Below are positions 37,112 to 45,584 of a DNA stretch of 53,888 nt, piece by piece. The number at the start of each line of letters is the position of its first letter. The stretch's first letter is position 1. Position numbers and translations under genes: made by a program. This DNA is from JBDHTS01 sp044220535 (lineage in GTDB: Bacteria > Pseudomonadota > Alphaproteobacteria > Micavibrionales > Micavibrionaceae). Below the pieces are notes generated by a model. The model was not told where the DNA came from and ran no database searches. It saw only the letters and a list, made by a program, of their open reading frames with translations. The stretch is from assembly GCA_044220535.1 (NCBI GenBank), contig JBGAQU010000007.1, positions 1-53,888 of the forward strand, written 5' to 3'.

Positions 37112-37846
37112 ATGCCTGCCAGCGCCACGAGCATAGACGATGCCGAAATCGCCCGGTTCGCCCGTGACTCCGCCCATTGGTGGGATGAAAAAGGGCCGTT
37201 CCGCCCGCTTCACCAGCTGAACCCTGTGCGTATCGGCTATATCCGCAAACAGATCTGTACCCATTACGACCGCGGCGACCGCAGCCTGACGCCTTTTAGC
37301 GGCTTGAAAATACTGGATATCGGATGCGGCGGCGGCCTGGTCTGCGAACCACTCACCCGCCTGGGCGGCCGCGTCACCGGCATAGATGCTGATTTGCAGG
37401 CGATTGAGGTTGCCAAAGAACATGCCGTCCAGTCTGACTTGTCCATTTCCTATCAGAATAGCGCTGCCGAAGACCTGGACAGGACTTTTGATGTCGTTAC
37501 GGCGCTGGAGGTGATCGAGCATGTCACCGACCGCACTGCTTTTATCAAAACCTGCGCAAAACTTTGCAAGCCGGGCGGATTAGTGATTATATCCACATTG
37601 AACCGCACCCCCCGCTCCTTCGCATTAGGCATTCTGGCGGCGGAATATATTTTGGGATGGGTACCGCGCGGGACGCATGACTGGAAAAAATTCATCAAGC
37701 CGTCCGAACTGGCCCGGCTGGGACGCGACAGCAAGCTTTCGCCGCGTGATGTGACGGGGTTGATCTTTAACCCAATCAAAAACCGTTTCGAACTTTCGAA
37801 AACCGATATGGCCGTCAATTATCTTCTGACCATGGAAAAATCGTGA
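37112..37846 (+). CDS. ubiG: Ubiquinone biosynthesis O-methyltransferase UbiG
   Basis: UbiG makes both O-methylations of the ubiquinone ring. The 244-residue SAM-dependent enzyme has the N-terminal family motif FARDSAHWWDEKGPFRPLHQLNP, SAM-binding ILDIGCGGGLVCEPL, the post-I motif VTGIDAD and TALEVIEHV. The N-terminal WWD and LHxLNPxR signature separates UbiG from other small methyltransferases. The TGA stop overlaps the GTG start of a small HIG1-like gene. Confidence 0.95.
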   Translation: MPASATSIDDAEIARFARDSAHWWDEKGPFRPLHQLNPVRIGYIRKQICTHYDRGDRSLTPFSGLKILDIGCGGGLVCEPLTRLGGRVTGIDADLQAIEVAKEHAVQSDLSISYQNSAAEDLDRTFDVVTALEVIEHVTDRTAFIKTCAKLCKPGGLVIISTLNRTPRSFALGILAAEYILGWVPRGTHDWKKFIKPSELARLGRDSKLSPRDVTGLIFNPIKNRFELSKTDMAVNYLLTMEKS

Positions 37847-38040
37847 GTACTGTATTTTTTATTTTGATGATCATATCGATGCTGGCCGTACTAGGTGCTT
37901 TAAGCATCGGCCTGTTTTTCATGAGCCGCGAAGGCGATGAAAACCGTAAGAAAAGCAATCAATGGATGCGCGTGCGCGTCTGGCTTCAGGGCGTCGCGAT
38001 TGTGATGTTCGCTCTGGCGGCAATGACGTCGGGGAAATAA
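37843..38040 (+). CDS. Small two-helix membrane protein, HIG1-domain-like
   Basis: The 65-residue protein has two membrane helices (about 3-27, 44-61) and between them a short loop with NRKKSNQWMRVRVWLQ, which matches the N-x-x-M-R-x-R-x-x-x-Q pattern of HIG1 domains. In mitochondria HIG1 proteins help assemble respiratory supercomplexes; the bacterial role is inferred only. Start is GTG, overlapping the ubiG stop. It ends one base before the convergent pentapeptide-repeat gene. Confidence 0.75.
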   Translation: MSTVFFILMIISMLAVLGALSIGLFFMSREGDENRKKSNQWMRVRVWLQGVAIVMFALAAMTSGK

Positions 38041-39297
38041 TCAGACTTCCGGTTTTACATCAAACTTCGCGCCTTCGATTTTCGCATGCGCGAAGATGGC
38101 GCCGTCCAGTTTGGCGCCTGAAAAGTCAGCCTGGCGGAGGTCGCAGTTGCTGAAGTTGGTGTAGCACAAATCCGCGCCTTTAAAGTTGGCGTTGCCGAAT
38201 TGCGCGCCGGACGCATTGGCGTAGCGCATGCTGCAGCCGGACATATCGCAGACGGTTTTTTTGTCTTTGGTCGTATCGAAACGCAGCGGACTGAAATTGC
38301 TGTTCCGCATATCGGCATGGCTGAAATTCGTACCCTTGAAACTGGAAGCGCGGAAATCGACGGTGCGCAGTGTGGCGCCACGGAAATCCGCATTGTCCAG
38401 AACGGCGTTCTGCATCTGCAGATCGGTCAGGTCCATGCCGCACCAGCGCGCGCCGACAGCTTTCAGCGCCGTCAGTTTTTCCTTGGCCAGGGATTGCAGG
38501 GGACGAAGATCATAGCCGCTTAAATCCAGCTGCTTGCCGGTTTGCCCGGCGGACGACACCCAGTCGCGATGTTCCTTCACCAACTGCGCCAGAGGCTGTT
38601 CCAGCTGGCTCAACTGCTTGCCCGCATTGTCGTCGGTGACAGAATCCTGGAGATCGACGCCGCTGTTGCGGATATCGTCCATTTTCACGCCCGTCAGAAT
38701 GGTAGAGCGCATATTCGCGCCCATCAGCTGCGCCCCGCCCAGTTCGGCCTGCGTCAGGTCGGCGCCTTCGAATTTAGCGTGACGCAGATCCGCGCCGCTT
38801 AAAACAGTCTTTGCCATGATGGCATCAGAAAAATCGGCATTGTTGGCGAGCGTGCCGGACAAGCGCGCACCGGTCAGGTTCGCACCGCGGAAATTGACGC
38901 TCTGCCCCTTGGTGTTGAAATCCCCGAACCCGCCATCACGCAGATCGGCCTTGTCCAGGTTCGCGCCCGACAGATCGGCGCTTTCAATCTTCGCGCCGCG
39001 CATATCGGCCCGGATGAAAACGGTTTTGTTGAGGTTGGCGTTGGTCAGGTCGCAGGCGTAAAGCGACGCCTCTTTAAAATTGGCGCCCGCCAGATTCATT
39101 TCACGCATGATGCAGCCGCTGAAATCCGCCTGACGCATATCCTTGTCTTTTAAAGATAATGTGCTGAGGTCGATCCTGCGCAGAATCGCCCGTTTTCCAC
39201 CCACGCGACCGTCCATGAACAGCTTGTGCAGTTCGGCGATCTCGTCGATTTGCTCCTGAGTCATTTTGACGGATTGTTGGGTCTGATTGTCGGGCAT
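38041..39297 (-). CDS. Pentapeptide-repeat protein
   Basis: The 418-residue protein is built mainly of A-(D/N)-(L/F)-x-x repeats (ANLNKTVFIRADMRGAKIES, ADLSGANLDKADLRDGGF), predicted to fold as a right-handed quadrilateral beta-helix. Two repeat blocks (about 45-200 and 290-415) are separated by a non-repeat segment with SQLEQPLAQLVKEHRDW. The first 40 residues are helical (TQEQIDEIAELHKLFM). No signal peptide. Some family members mimic DNA and protect gyrase; nothing here proves that role. It faces the HIG1-like gene with no gap. Confidence 0.88.
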   Translation of the reverse strand: MPDNQTQQSVKMTQEQIDEIAELHKLFMDGRVGGKRAILRRIDLSTLSLKDKDMRQADFSGCIMREMNLAGANFKEASLYACDLTNANLNKTVFIRADMRGAKIESADLSGANLDKADLRDGGFGDFNTKGQSVNFRGANLTGARLSGTLANNADFSDAIMAKTVLSGADLRHAKFEGADLTQAELGGAQLMGANMRSTILTGVKMDDIRNSGVDLQDSVTDDNAGKQLSQLEQPLAQLVKEHRDWVSSAGQTGKQLDLSGYDLRPLQSLAKEKLTALKAVGARWCGMDLTDLQMQNAVLDNADFRGATLRTVDFRASSFKGTNFSHADMRNSNFSPLRFDTTKDKKTVCDMSGCSMRYANASGAQFGNANFKGADLCYTNFSNCDLRQADFSGAKLDGAIFAHAKIEGAKFDVKPEV

Positions 39298-39368
39298 TTG
39301 TAAACCTTGGCTATCTAATATAATTGGCGAAAAACCCTAAGGAAGTTTTAAGGTTTTGAATCTTTTGC

Positions 39369-39962
39369 TCAGGGAAGCATGGACGGCGGCAGGACGGCCT
39401 TGAAAAAAGCCAAGGCTTCCGCCGAATCCCAGTCGGCATCACCGGTGAAAGTATATACGATCTGCCCCTCGGGATTAACAAGTATTGTCGTGGGCAAGCC
39501 CTTCATATCAAAGGACTGCCATATAAAGAAGTCCTTAACGTAATACGCGTCGATATCGGGCAGGTTTTTCTGCTTGATCAGATATTTTAAAGCCGCTCCG
39601 TTGGCAGGCATGTCAGAGGAAACGAGAAGGACTTTAAGTCCCTGCACGTCCCTGACACGGTCCTGCAGTTTTTTTAGAGATGGCAATTCTGCGATGCAGG
39701 GCGCACACCATACCGCCCAGAAATTGATCAGCCGCCACGGTTGGCCCGGACCGAAGGCAAGGCTCGAAGATTGATCCTTGAAATCAAACAGAACGATCTT
39801 TTCAGGGAAGGGCTTTGCCTCCGCCGAGAAGCCGTCGAGCGTAGCGGCGAAATTGTCGATAGGGCCGACGCCAGCCTGCGCAGCGCTGGTGAAAACCAGC
39901 AGCATCAGGGCCAGGATTGCGCCCTTGCGCAGCGCGGACAGCCGTGTATAGAATTGAGGCAT
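39369..39962 (-). CDS. TlpA-like periplasmic thioredoxin-fold protein
   Basis: The 197-residue protein has an N-terminal export signal (LRKGAILALMLLVFTSAAQA) and a thioredoxin fold with active site WCAPC in LINFWAVWCAPCIAELPSL, a cis-Pro in GLPTTILVN, and DADWDSAEALAFFKAVL at the end, typical of the TlpA/ResA family of thiol reductants. I chose the start at 39962 because AGGAG lies 8 bases upstream and the signal peptide begins there; in-frame ATGs up to 40085 would add unlikely sequence. Its start codon overlaps that of the divergent lipoprotein gene within a shared CATG. Confidence 0.82.
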   Translation of the reverse strand: MPQFYTRLSALRKGAILALMLLVFTSAAQAGVGPIDNFAATLDGFSAEAKPFPEKIVLFDFKDQSSSLAFGPGQPWRLINFWAVWCAPCIAELPSLKKLQDRVRDVQGLKVLLVSSDMPANGAALKYLIKQKNLPDIDAYYVKDFFIWQSFDMKGLPTTILVNPEGQIVYTFTGDADWDSAEALAFFKAVLPPSMLP

Positions 39963-40128
39963 GAAAAAGCTCCTGCCCTTGTATACAATTCTCGCGATCC
40001 TGATGTCCATGCCCCTGTATGGCTGCGGTATCAAGCCATCGGACATCGAGCCGCCGGGCGGAAAGAAAACCGATTTCCCGCGCACCTATCCGGATATCAG
40101 GCTGGACCAGCCGCCGATGCCCCATTGA
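39961..40128 (+). CDS. Small LptM-like lipoprotein upstream of lysA
   Basis: The 55-residue protein has a lipoprotein signal (LLPLYTILAILMSMPLYGC, lipobox LYGC, Cys at 22) and a short Pro-rich tail with GKKTDFPRTYPDIR. Alphaproteobacteria often carry such a lipoprotein with C-G-x-K near the start and a Pro-rich tail directly before lysA; the E. coli counterpart LptM (YifL) assists LptD assembly. The stop (TGA) overlaps the TTG start of lysA. The usual upstream argH is not here. Confidence 0.72.
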   Translation: MKKLLPLYTILAILMSMPLYGCGIKPSDIEPPGGKKTDFPRTYPDIRLDQPPMPH

Positions 40129-41390
40129 CCGGGTTCATTGAAAAAAACGGCATCCTTCATGCAGAAGATGTCCCCCTAACCGAGGTCGCCAGGCAATTCG
40201 GCACGCCCGCCTATGTTTACAGCGCAGGCACCATCCGCGATTCGGTGGGCCGCCTCCAGAAAGCCTTTGCCCATACCCTGCCCGCCGAAAGCCAGCCGCT
40301 GATCGCGTTTGCCTGTAAGGCCAACAGCAATTTATCCGTGCTTAAAATCATGGCAGGTATGGGATTGGGGGCGGATGTGGTTTCGGGCGGCGAAATGCAG
40401 CGCGCCCTGAAAGCGGGAATCCCGGCTGAAAAAATTGTCTTTTCCGGTGTCGGCAAGACAACGGTCGAAATCCGTAATGCCATTCAGGCCAATATCCTGC
40501 AGATCAATGTTGAGTCAGCGCCTGAACTGGAACGCATAGGCCGCATCGCGGAAGAATTGAAACGGCCTGTGACCGTGGCGTTGCGTTTTAACCCGGATGT
40601 CGAGGCCGGAACCCATGCCAAAATCACAACGGGCAAGGAAGAAAATAAATTCGGCCTGCTGCAGAATGAGATTGAAACGCTCTATCGCTATGCGGCCAAT
40701 CATCCTTACCTGAAGCCTGCGGGCCTCAGCCTGCATATCGGGTCGCAACTGACGGAACTGGGGCCGTTTCGTGAGGCATTTGCCAAAATGGCGGCACTGG
40801 GGCAATCGCTGATCGAATCCGGCCTGCCGCTGGATAGCCTGGACCTTGGCGGCGGACTCGGTATTGTGTACCAGAGCGAAAGCCCGCCCAGCCTTGAGGA
40901 ATACGCGGAAATCGTGCGGGATGTGATTCATCCGCTCGGGACGAAAATTATTCTGGAACCGGGCCGCCTGCTGGTCGGCAGCGCGGGGTTGCTGCTGACC
41001 TCCGTTGAGTATGTGAAGCGGACGGCCAGCCGCCGCTATGTGATCCTGGATGCCGGTATGAACGAATTGCTGCGCCCTGCCCTGTATGAAGCGTGGCACC
41101 CGATCCGGGCGGTGAAGCACGATCATGGACCCATCACCCCGTGCGACGTCGTCGGCCCGGTTTGCGAGACGGGCGATACATTTGCGCTGGCGCTGTCCCC
41201 GCCCGAGCTTGCGGAGGGCGATCTGGTCGCGATTATGGCGGCGGGGGCTTACGGCTTCGCCATGGCGTCCAATTACAACACACGGCCCTTACCGCCCGAG
41301 ATACTGGTGGATGGAAGCCGGATGACAATTGTTCGCCCCCGCCAGACGGTTCAGGATATACTGGAGTCTGAACTCTCAGCCGCGACCTGA
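40125..41390 (+). CDS. lysA: Diaminopimelate decarboxylase
   Basis: LysA is a PLP enzyme that makes lysine from meso-diaminopimelate. From a TTG start at 40125 the protein has 421 residues and opens FIEKNGILHAEDVPLTEVA, the expected N-terminus. PLP-binding Lys lies in AFACKANSNLSVLK, the barrel shows HIGSQL and LDLGGGLGI, and the second domain has EPGRLLVG and GPVCETGDTF with the catalytic Cys. The same frame is open back to 39741, but that part is antisense to the TlpA-like gene and lacks homology. The TTG overlaps the lipoprotein stop, suggesting translational coupling. Confidence 0.94.
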   Translation: MTGFIEKNGILHAEDVPLTEVARQFGTPAYVYSAGTIRDSVGRLQKAFAHTLPAESQPLIAFACKANSNLSVLKIMAGMGLGADVVSGGEMQRALKAGIPAEKIVFSGVGKTTVEIRNAIQANILQINVESAPELERIGRIAEELKRPVTVALRFNPDVEAGTHAKITTGKEENKFGLLQNEIETLYRYAANHPYLKPAGLSLHIGSQLTELGPFREAFAKMAALGQSLIESGLPLDSLDLGGGLGIVYQSESPPSLEEYAEIVRDVIHPLGTKIILEPGRLLVGSAGLLLTSVEYVKRTASRRYVILDAGMNELLRPALYEAWHPIRAVKHDHGPITPCDVVGPVCETGDTFALALSPPELAEGDLVAIMAAGAYGFAMASNYNTRPLPPEILVDGSRMTIVRPRQTVQDILESELSAAT

Positions 41391-41397
41391 AAAAACC

Positions 41398-43815
41398 ATG
41401 ATCGATCCGCTGAACCAGAATCATGTGACCATGATGGACCGCCTGAAACGGTCCCGCCGCGCTGCGTTTGCCGTGATCATGCTGGAACGCCTGTCCACCG
41501 CGCTGTGGCGCATATTCACATGGGCCGGATTGTTTGCGGGATTGTGGCTGCTACAGATTCCCAATATTTTTGAACAAAGCGGCACCGTCACCGCGTGGTT
41601 TGTGTTTCTGGGCGGAATTGCATGGCTGTGCTGGCGCGACATTCCGTCGCTGCGCCGTCCCACAACCGAAGAGATTGACCGCAGACTGGAACAGGCGGGA
41701 TCTATTGCCCACCGCCCGCTGGCCATGCTGGACGACAAACTGTCCAACCCGCGCCAGGCGACAACGCGCATCCTGTGGAGCACGAACAAGGAACAGGCGC
41801 TGGCCGCCATTCGCGCGCTGCGCCTGCCCCGACCAAGTCCGTTGCTGGCATCGCGCGACCCGGCGGCGCTCCGGATTTTTGTCGCCATAGTGGTGATTGT
41901 CGGCGTAATCGTTGCAGGCCCGCAGGCATCCATGCGTTTGAAACAGGGATTGTTTCCCTTTCACTTCGGCGCGTTGGATGAAGCTGCGCGGCAGGATGTC
42001 AGCATCTGGATCACGCCGCCGGATTATACCGGACTGAAGACCATCATCCTGGGTGGCGGTCGCGTCAAGGATCCGGTTCCCGTGCCTGCCGGAAGCACGA
42101 TCAAGGTGCGCGTCAGCAAGGGATGGTCGACGCCGAAACTGACCATGGGGAAACAATCCCTTCCCTTTAAACAGCTGGAGGATGGCAAGTGGAGTCTTGA
42201 GGCACCGGTCGCGCAGGGCACGCATCTGATCATCCGCCAGGGCCTGTCGAAAAAAGCGGATATCGCCTATGACTACAAACTCGATACACCGCCCATCATC
42301 ACCGTCAAAGGCGAACCGAAAACCCTGCAGCGCGGGCAATGGCAATTTGAGACAACCGTAAAAGACGATTATGGCGTCACCAACCTGACCTTACACATGA
42401 CTCTCGATCCGTCTGTGACGGACAAACCGCTCGGCAAACCGGTCAAGGATACGAAGCCGGTTCTTACCCCAGGCAATCTGGAGGTCAAGCTAAACCCCGT
42501 CTATGACATGACCTGGCACAGCTGGGCCGGACTCCCTGTGATCGTGACGCTGGAAGCGACGGACCATCTGGGACAGTCCAGCACGACCGCGCCGATGAAA
42601 TTGAAACTGCCGGAACGTATGTTCCAGCATCCGGTGGCCGCCGCCCTGAACGGTATGCGCAAACGGCTGGCGTGGACACCGGAGGCATCGGCATCCAATA
42701 TTGCTTTTGAACTTGAAAAAATCATGAGCGCCCCCGGCGCATATCGCGGTGACATTGTCGTGTTCCTGTCCCTGCGCAGTGCCGCCAGCCGCCTGTTTTA
42801 CGATCCGACCGTCCCAAGTGCGGAAGCGGTGATCGCGCAGCTCTGGGATACGGCGGTAAAAGTTGAAGACGGGAACCTGCCTCTCGCCGCGCGGGATTTT
42901 CAGCAGGCGAAGGAAGACCTCGAAAAACTTTTAAGCGATCCGAAAGCGACGCCGGAACAGATCGCGCAGGCGATGGAAAAACTGCGCACGGCCCTCGGCA
43001 AATATCTGCAGGAAACCATGACGGAAATCCAGAAGCGCATGGCCGCAAACGGCCTTAAGCCGCTGGACAACAACCAGATCAACAATCTGTTGAGCCCTGA
43101 AGATCTGCAGGCCTTTCTGGATCAACTGCAATCGCAGGCTCTGACCGGTGACAAGAATGCGGCCCGCGATATGCTGTCGCAACTGGGCGATCTGACCAAT
43201 TCGCTTGATCCGTCCATGAGCACGGAGGTGCCGAAGGACCTGAAGTTCATGGCCGATGCGATGAAGGAAATGCAGGATATACTGGAGAAGCAGGAAGACC
43301 TGAAAAAACAGACACAGGGCAACGAGGATAATAAAGAAAAAAGCGAACAGCAGCAGAAAGAACAACAGGCGCTGATTGATCGCCTGGAAAGCATGATGCT
43401 GAAGGCGGATGAAGCGCTCGGCAAAATTCCGGAGAATATGCAGAAGGCCGATGAGGAAATGCGCGGCGCGGCGGAAAAACTGGGGCAGAACAAGCCGGGC
43501 GATGCGGCAAGAAAACAACAGGCGGCGATCGACAAACTGAAAGAAGGCAAGAGCGATATGGCCGAACAAGCCAAGCAGCGCATCAAGCAGATGATGGCAA
43601 TGGCCATGGGCGGTGCAGGCCTCGATCCGCTCGGTCATCGCAACGGCATGAACAAGGGGCCGGGCATGTTCCCCAATTCCAACATCAAAATCCCCGACCA
43701 GGCGGAACGCAAGCGCGTGCAGGAAATCATGAAAACGCTGCGGCAAAAATCCGGCGATTTAAGTCGCCCGGATTACGAACTGGATTATTACAGACGGCTG
43801 ATGCGGCAATTTTAG
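41398..43815 (+). CDS. TIGR02302/DUF4175 family membrane protein
   Basis: The 805-residue protein has three N-terminal membrane helices (about 22-55, 60-80, 160-180), a periplasmic beta-rich part with WITPPDYTGLKT and TVKDDYGVTNLTLHM, and a long Gln/Lys/Glu-rich coiled C-terminal half (KKQTQGNEDNKEKSEQQQKE). The order matches the alphaproteobacterial TIGR02302 family, which sits after lysA in many genomes; function is unknown, an envelope role is likely. Start at 41398 (MIDPLNQNHVTMMDRLKRSRR), 7 bases after the lysA stop; the open frame extends 23 codons into lysA without support. Confidence 0.87.
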   Translation: MIDPLNQNHVTMMDRLKRSRRAAFAVIMLERLSTALWRIFTWAGLFAGLWLLQIPNIFEQSGTVTAWFVFLGGIAWLCWRDIPSLRRPTTEEIDRRLEQAGSIAHRPLAMLDDKLSNPRQATTRILWSTNKEQALAAIRALRLPRPSPLLASRDPAALRIFVAIVVIVGVIVAGPQASMRLKQGLFPFHFGALDEAARQDVSIWITPPDYTGLKTIILGGGRVKDPVPVPAGSTIKVRVSKGWSTPKLTMGKQSLPFKQLEDGKWSLEAPVAQGTHLIIRQGLSKKADIAYDYKLDTPPIITVKGEPKTLQRGQWQFETTVKDDYGVTNLTLHMTLDPSVTDKPLGKPVKDTKPVLTPGNLEVKLNPVYDMTWHSWAGLPVIVTLEATDHLGQSSTTAPMKLKLPERMFQHPVAAALNGMRKRLAWTPEASASNIAFELEKIMSAPGAYRGDIVVFLSLRSAASRLFYDPTVPSAEAVIAQLWDTAVKVEDGNLPLAARDFQQAKEDLEKLLSDPKATPEQIAQAMEKLRTALGKYLQETMTEIQKRMAANGLKPLDNNQINNLLSPEDLQAFLDQLQSQALTGDKNAARDMLSQLGDLTNSLDPSMSTEVPKDLKFMADAMKEMQDILEKQEDLKKQTQGNEDNKEKSEQQQKEQQALIDRLESMMLKADEALGKIPENMQKADEEMRGAAEKLGQNKPGDAARKQQAAIDKLKEGKSDMAEQAKQRIKQMMAMAMGGAGLDPLGHRNGMNKGPGMFPNSNIKIPDQAERKRVQEIMKTLRQKSGDLSRPDYELDYYRRLMRQF

Positions 43816-43822
43816 AGAATAG

Positions 43823-43845
43823 ATCCTCCGGTCAAGCCGGAGGAT
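43823..43845. repeat. Hairpin between convergent genes
   Basis: ATCCTCCGG, loop TCAAG, CCGGAGGAT: a 9-bp perfect stem, followed on the plus strand by GACAAATAAAAAAAT. It sits 7 bases after the DUF4175 stop and 29 bases before the convergent zinc-ribbon stop. It may be a bidirectional terminator or another dispersed palindrome (the trailing GATGACA is like the other families). Confidence 0.65.
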
Positions 43846-43874
43846 GACAAATAAAAAAATATGAAATAAATAAG

Positions 43875-44558
43875 TTAAGGCACAAACTTAACCGTAGCGC
43901 CCTTAACTCCGCCCGAAGGCTCAGGATAGGTCGTCGAAAATTTCATTTCTTCCTGAGCGGCCATTTCATCTTTCGGTTTCGGCACGATCCAGCCTTCACT
44001 GTCCTTCCCATCCGTCAGTTTCAGGGAGGCGCGGATTTGCGGAACACCCACCGCATGACTTTTCAGGTTGATGATACGGCCTTCGATTTTTACGACGCGG
44101 ATGCCCTTGTCATTCGGCGCGACAATAGCATGAACCTGATCGATGGTCAGGCCTTCGCCCGGCAGCGGTGTTTCAAGGCCCAGCGCATCATAAAGCACAA
44201 TGGCGGACGGCCAGGTCTGCACCACAGACTCACGCATGGGAATGGACACACCGACGGCCAGTATGACCGCAACCGCCGCAGCCGCATACCCGGCAAGGCG
44301 CCCTTTATTCGAAGATGGCAAAGTAGCTTGTGATAATTGAGGCGCAGGCGGCGCATCTTTAAGCGGCTTGACCGATTCGGGGATTGATTCCATCGGCAGG
44401 ACGTCACTGCCCCCACCCTCACCCTGTGCCGACTCGCCGTCTTCGGTCTGGTACCATTCATGACCGCAGGCCGTGCAACGCACGCGCCGCCCTTCCATGC
44501 CTATGGCATGGGCAGGGACGAGATAGCGGGAATGGCAGTTTTCACAGATCAGTATCAT
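43875..44558 (-). CDS. MJ0042-type zinc-ribbon membrane protein (DUF3426-like)
   Basis: The 227-residue protein starts with a zinc ribbon (Cys5, Cys8, Cys28, Cys31; ICENCHSRYLVP and VRCTACGHEW), the MJ0042 motif. An acidic/Pro linker, one membrane helix (about 90-105) and a C-terminal beta domain (VVKIEGRIINLKSHAVGVPQIR) follow, similar to DUF3426/FxLYD domains. In alphaproteobacteria this gene is commonly found next to ftsE/ftsX, as here (about 1 kb away). Function unknown. Confidence 0.87.
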   Translation of the reverse strand: MILICENCHSRYLVPAHAIGMEGRRVRCTACGHEWYQTEDGESAQGEGGGSDVLPMESIPESVKPLKDAPPAPQLSQATLPSSNKGRLAGYAAAAVAVILAVGVSIPMRESVVQTWPSAIVLYDALGLETPLPGEGLTIDQVHAIVAPNDKGIRVVKIEGRIINLKSHAVGVPQIRASLKLTDGKDSEGWIVPKPKDEMAAQEEMKFSTTYPEPSGGVKGATVKFVP

Positions 44559-44633
44559 TGGACAGCCGAAGCGGGTTTAATCCCATCCTGAATTCTGGCA
44601 GGATAATCGCGAACTGACAACGGCGGGGATCAT

Positions 44634-45371
44634 ATGCTGAAGGTCTTAACCACTATTCTTCTGGTTTTATGCGCAAACCAGGCCTTTGCCGATTCGCCGC
44701 CAGTCGCCTGCACGGGGGCGGACAAGGCCTGCCTGCTGAAGGAACTGGACGCATCCGCCACCTCTATTGGCAAGACCGAATGGCGGGACCAAACCAGGCG
44801 GGAACTGGCGAAGCTGCTGACCCATAACAAGCAGCCGGATGACGCGATTGCGTTAATCGACAAAATTGAAACCCCGGATACGAAGGCCATGACCATACGC
44901 GGCATTGGCATGGCGGCGGCGGAAGGCAAGATCGCGACGCCGGAATTGTTTACGAAACTCCAGAAAGAGGCGGATAAAATCACCGATCCGCCCTCCCACG
45001 CCATCGCCCTGACTTATATCGCCATGTCCCAGGCTTTCGCGGATGACGATGCGGGCGCCATGGCCACAGCGCAAGGGATGGAAAACGCCGCCCTGCGCAA
45101 CAAGGCCCATAACGAGGCCGCGAAGATTCAGGCTGATCGCGGCGATTACAATGCCGCCATTGCCAGTATCGCAGCGATTGAAGACCCGGCCTTCCGCGAC
45201 AAGGCGCATGGAATTATCTCCGGCATCTTCGCCGACCATAAAAAATATGATGAAGCCATTCTTTCCGCGGATAAAATTACCGATACTTATAAAAAATCGC
45301 AGGCTATATTATATATCTTAGCCAAACAGATTACGCCCAAGGAAGTTTCGATTGGAACGAATGAACCGTAA
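44634..45371 (+). CDS. Secreted helical-repeat (TPR-like) protein
   Basis: The 245-residue protein has a signal peptide (MLKVLTTILLVLCANQAFA) and then about six helical hairpins with a recurring (D/E)-x-A-(I/L)-x-x-I/A-x-x-I-x-D/T-P pattern: DDAIALIDKIETPDTKAMT, YNAAIASIAAIEDPAFRDKA, YDEAILSADKITDTYKKSQA. This suggests a TPR- or SEL1-like solenoid in the periplasm. Two Cys (ACTGADKACL) may pair. It is divergent from the zinc-ribbon gene. A composite palindrome follows 19 bases after the stop. Confidence 0.7.
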   Translation: MLKVLTTILLVLCANQAFADSPPVACTGADKACLLKELDASATSIGKTEWRDQTRRELAKLLTHNKQPDDAIALIDKIETPDTKAMTIRGIGMAAAEGKIATPELFTKLQKEADKITDPPSHAIALTYIAMSQAFADDDAGAMATAQGMENAALRNKAHNEAAKIQADRGDYNAAIASIAAIEDPAFRDKAHGIISGIFADHKKYDEAILSADKITDTYKKSQAILYILAKQITPKEVSIGTNEP

Positions 45372-45390
45372 ACAGATTTTATCTCCCTTC

Positions 45391-45529
45391 CGTCATCCCC
45401 GCGAAGGCGGGGATCCGGCGGGCGTAGAGAGCGATGCCGGAAGGTTCGCACGTTCTGCATACGCATTGTGCCCATATGCCCAATTACCCTCCCTGCACCA
45501 CCGGATCCCCGCCTTCGCGGGGATGACAG
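45391..45529. repeat. Composite palindromic element A (about 139 bp, MITE-like)
   Basis: A left arm (CGTCATCCCCGCGAAGGC then GGGGATCCGG) and a right arm that is its reverse complement over about 28 bases enclose about 80 bases. Each arm is itself a hairpin. The interior resembles that of the element at 47629 (shared: AGAGCG-ATGC-GGAA-TTCG-GTTCTGC, then GCATTG, CCCTGC, CGGATCC). A half copy (GCGGGGATGACGG) follows at about 45538. It lies between the helical-repeat gene and ftsE. Confidence 0.87.
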
Positions 45530-45584
45530 GAAAAGGCGCGGGGATGACGGGTTGGAATGGTATGATGGTAAGAGGTACATGCTC

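Noticed and set aside
39741..40124. N-terminal extension of the lysA frame
   Set aside because: Antisense to the TlpA-like gene and overlapping the lipoprotein gene; LysA homology begins at about 40134.
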